NCBI GenBank assembly: GCA_047635375.1
Contig: JBLIKP010000059.1
Span: 1-15,382 of the forward strand
From: JBLIKP01 sp047635375
GTDB lineage: Bacteria > Bacteroidota > Bacteroidia > Sphingobacteriales > Sphingobacteriaceae
Direction: 5' to 3'
DNA length: 15,382 nt
The notes below the pieces were generated by a model. The model was not told the origin of the DNA. It searched no databases and saw only the letters and a program-made list of their open reading frames with translations. Position numbers and translations under genes: made by a program. Positions 14,640 through 15,382 of the stretch are shown here, in pieces (position 1 is the first letter of the stretch; each line of letters starts with the position of its first letter).

Positions 14640-15382
14640 TTACAATGTTTCTTTTAGCCAATCAAAAAAGACCCTTTGCCAAAGAATTCCGTTTTGAGCC
14701 TGAAGCACCCAGTGCCCTTCATCAGGAAAATATAGAAATCTACTTTTTAACCCTTGAAGTTGCGCGGCACCATAAGCCTGCAGTCCTTCCCCTAATGGAA
14801 CTCTAAAATCTTTCTGATTATGAATAACCAAAATTGGAGTGTCCCAATTCTTTACAAATTTATGTGGAGAGAATTTCTCGTAGCTTTTTGGTTGAGGTGT
14901 TTTCCAATAAGGCCCTTTCATATCGTGATCGGCGAAAAATGATTCTTCAGTACTTGCATACCAACTTTCAAGATTAAATAGACCGCAATGAGAAATAAAG
15001 GTTTTAAATCTTCCTTCGTGAACCCCAGCAAGAAAGTAGACAGAATAACCACCATAACTTGCGCCAACTGCTCCTAAACGATCAGCATCAACGTAGGGTT
15101 CCTTTGCCATTTCATCAATAGCCGTAAGGTAATCCTGAATAGCCTGTCCGCCCCAATCCCCACTTATCTCATCATTCCAGTCTTGACCAAAGGAGGGAAG
15201 CCCTCTGCGGTTTGGAGCAACAATTATGTATCCATGTGCCGCCATTATTTGAAAATTCCATCGATAACTGAAAAATTGACTAACCGCACTTTGTGGACCA
15301 CCTTGGCAGTATAAAAGTGTCGGGTATTTTTTGGTTGGATCGAAGTTTGGTGGATAAATTACCCAGGTTAACATCTCCTTTC
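14640..15382 (-). CDS. S9-family prolyl oligopeptidase-type peptidase, 3' part (partial)
   Basis: The C-terminal alpha/beta-hydrolase domain of a prolyl oligopeptidase/dipeptidyl peptidase IV-like serine peptidase. The reading frame is open to the right edge, so the gene continues beyond the window. An ATG at 15374 is an internal methionine: two further in-frame codons (Lys, Glu) precede it and the domain start is incomplete. Counting from that Met, the catalytic triad is Ser106 in GASYGGYS, Asp189 in HNQKDFRVP and His221 in PDEGHW; YCQGGPQSAVSQFFSYRWN (22-40) is the oxyanion/entry region. The missing N-terminal part would be the beta-propeller. With the M2 peptidase it gives this region a peptide-degrading character. 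Confidence 0.93.
   Translation of the reverse strand, partial: KEMLTWVIYPPNFDPTKKYPTLLYCQGGPQSAVSQFFSYRWNFQIMAAHGYIIVAPNRRGLPSFGQDWNDEISGDWGGQAIQDYLTAIDEMAKEPYVDADRLGAVGASYGGYSVYFLAGVHEGRFKTFISHCGLFNLESWYASTEESFFADHDMKGPYWKTPQPKSYEKFSPHKFVKNWDTPILVIHNQKDFRVPLGEGLQAYGAAQLQGLKSRFLYFPDEGHWVLQAQNGILWQRVFFDWLKETL

Noticed and set aside
14546..14806. Plus-strand reading frame of 86 codons
   Set aside because: It mostly lies antisense to the conserved C-terminus of the S9 peptidase and has no recognisable protein features or promoter.
15372..15382. ATG at 15374 as the true start of the S9 peptidase
   Set aside because: The frame stays open upstream (Lys-Glu before the Met) to the window edge, and the protein would lack the propeller and the start of the hydrolase domain. 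It is treated as an internal Met of a truncated gene.
1..15382. Mobile element, prophage, CRISPR array, tRNA or defence island
   Set aside because: No transposase, integrase, repeat-spacer pattern, tRNA-like fold or defence gene was recognised. All genes are metabolic, housekeeping or envelope genes of similar composition.

Overview
The window looks like the chromosome of a low-GC member of Bacteroidota, most likely Flavobacteriaceae. Support for this: TAnnTTTG-type -7 promoter elements, A/T-rich leaders without Shine-Dalgarno sequences, a secreted PKD protein with a type IX secretion (T9SS) type A tail, several lipoproteins, a carboxypeptidase-regulatory-like secreted protein, and tightly packed genes. 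I see no tRNA, rRNA, CRISPR array, insertion sequence or phage gene. The genus cannot be read from the sequence alone.

Layout. (1) 1-402 is non-coding and ends in a promoter at 317-346. (2) 403-2708, plus strand: an operon of three rhodanese-domain proteins (one cytoplasmic, two lipoproteins), a 70-residue membrane protein and a di-iron sterol desaturase/fatty acid hydroxylase family membrane enzyme. (3) 2712-6828, minus strand, in transcription order: an atypical SDR oxidoreductase, an aminomuconate-semialdehyde-type dehydrogenase, a low-molecular-weight protein tyrosine phosphatase and histidyl-tRNA synthetase. (4) 6995-7267: an HU-type DNA-binding protein with its own promoter and a strong hairpin terminator. 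(5) 7350-11995, plus strand: 3-hydroxyanthranilate dioxygenase, ACMS decarboxylase, kynureninase and an M2 metallopeptidase lipoprotein. (6) 11992-15382, minus strand: a secreted carboxypeptidase-regulatory-like protein, a symmetric terminator, a PKD/T9SS secreted protein, and the 3' end of an S9 prolyl-oligopeptidase-family peptidase that runs off the right edge.

The biochemical core is the lower kynurenine route of tryptophan catabolism, split over two divergent units around HU. Kynureninase makes (3-hydroxy)anthranilate; the dioxygenase opens 3-hydroxyanthranilate to ACMS; the decarboxylase diverts ACMS from quinolinate (NAD synthesis) to 2-aminomuconate semialdehyde; the dehydrogenase oxidises this to 2-aminomuconate. 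Having the decarboxylase and dehydrogenase points to catabolism rather than NAD synthesis. Tryptophan dioxygenase, formamidase, kynurenine monooxygenase and a recognisable aminomuconate deaminase are not in the window.

The points most worth a second look are: the SDR lacking the usual Tyr/Lys catalytic pair inside the kynurenine locus; the triple-rhodanese/desaturase operon of unknown purpose; the coupling of catabolic genes to hisS, a phosphatase and a lipoprotein peptidase; and two pairs of convergent genes that abut or overlap at their stop codons with no terminator between them.
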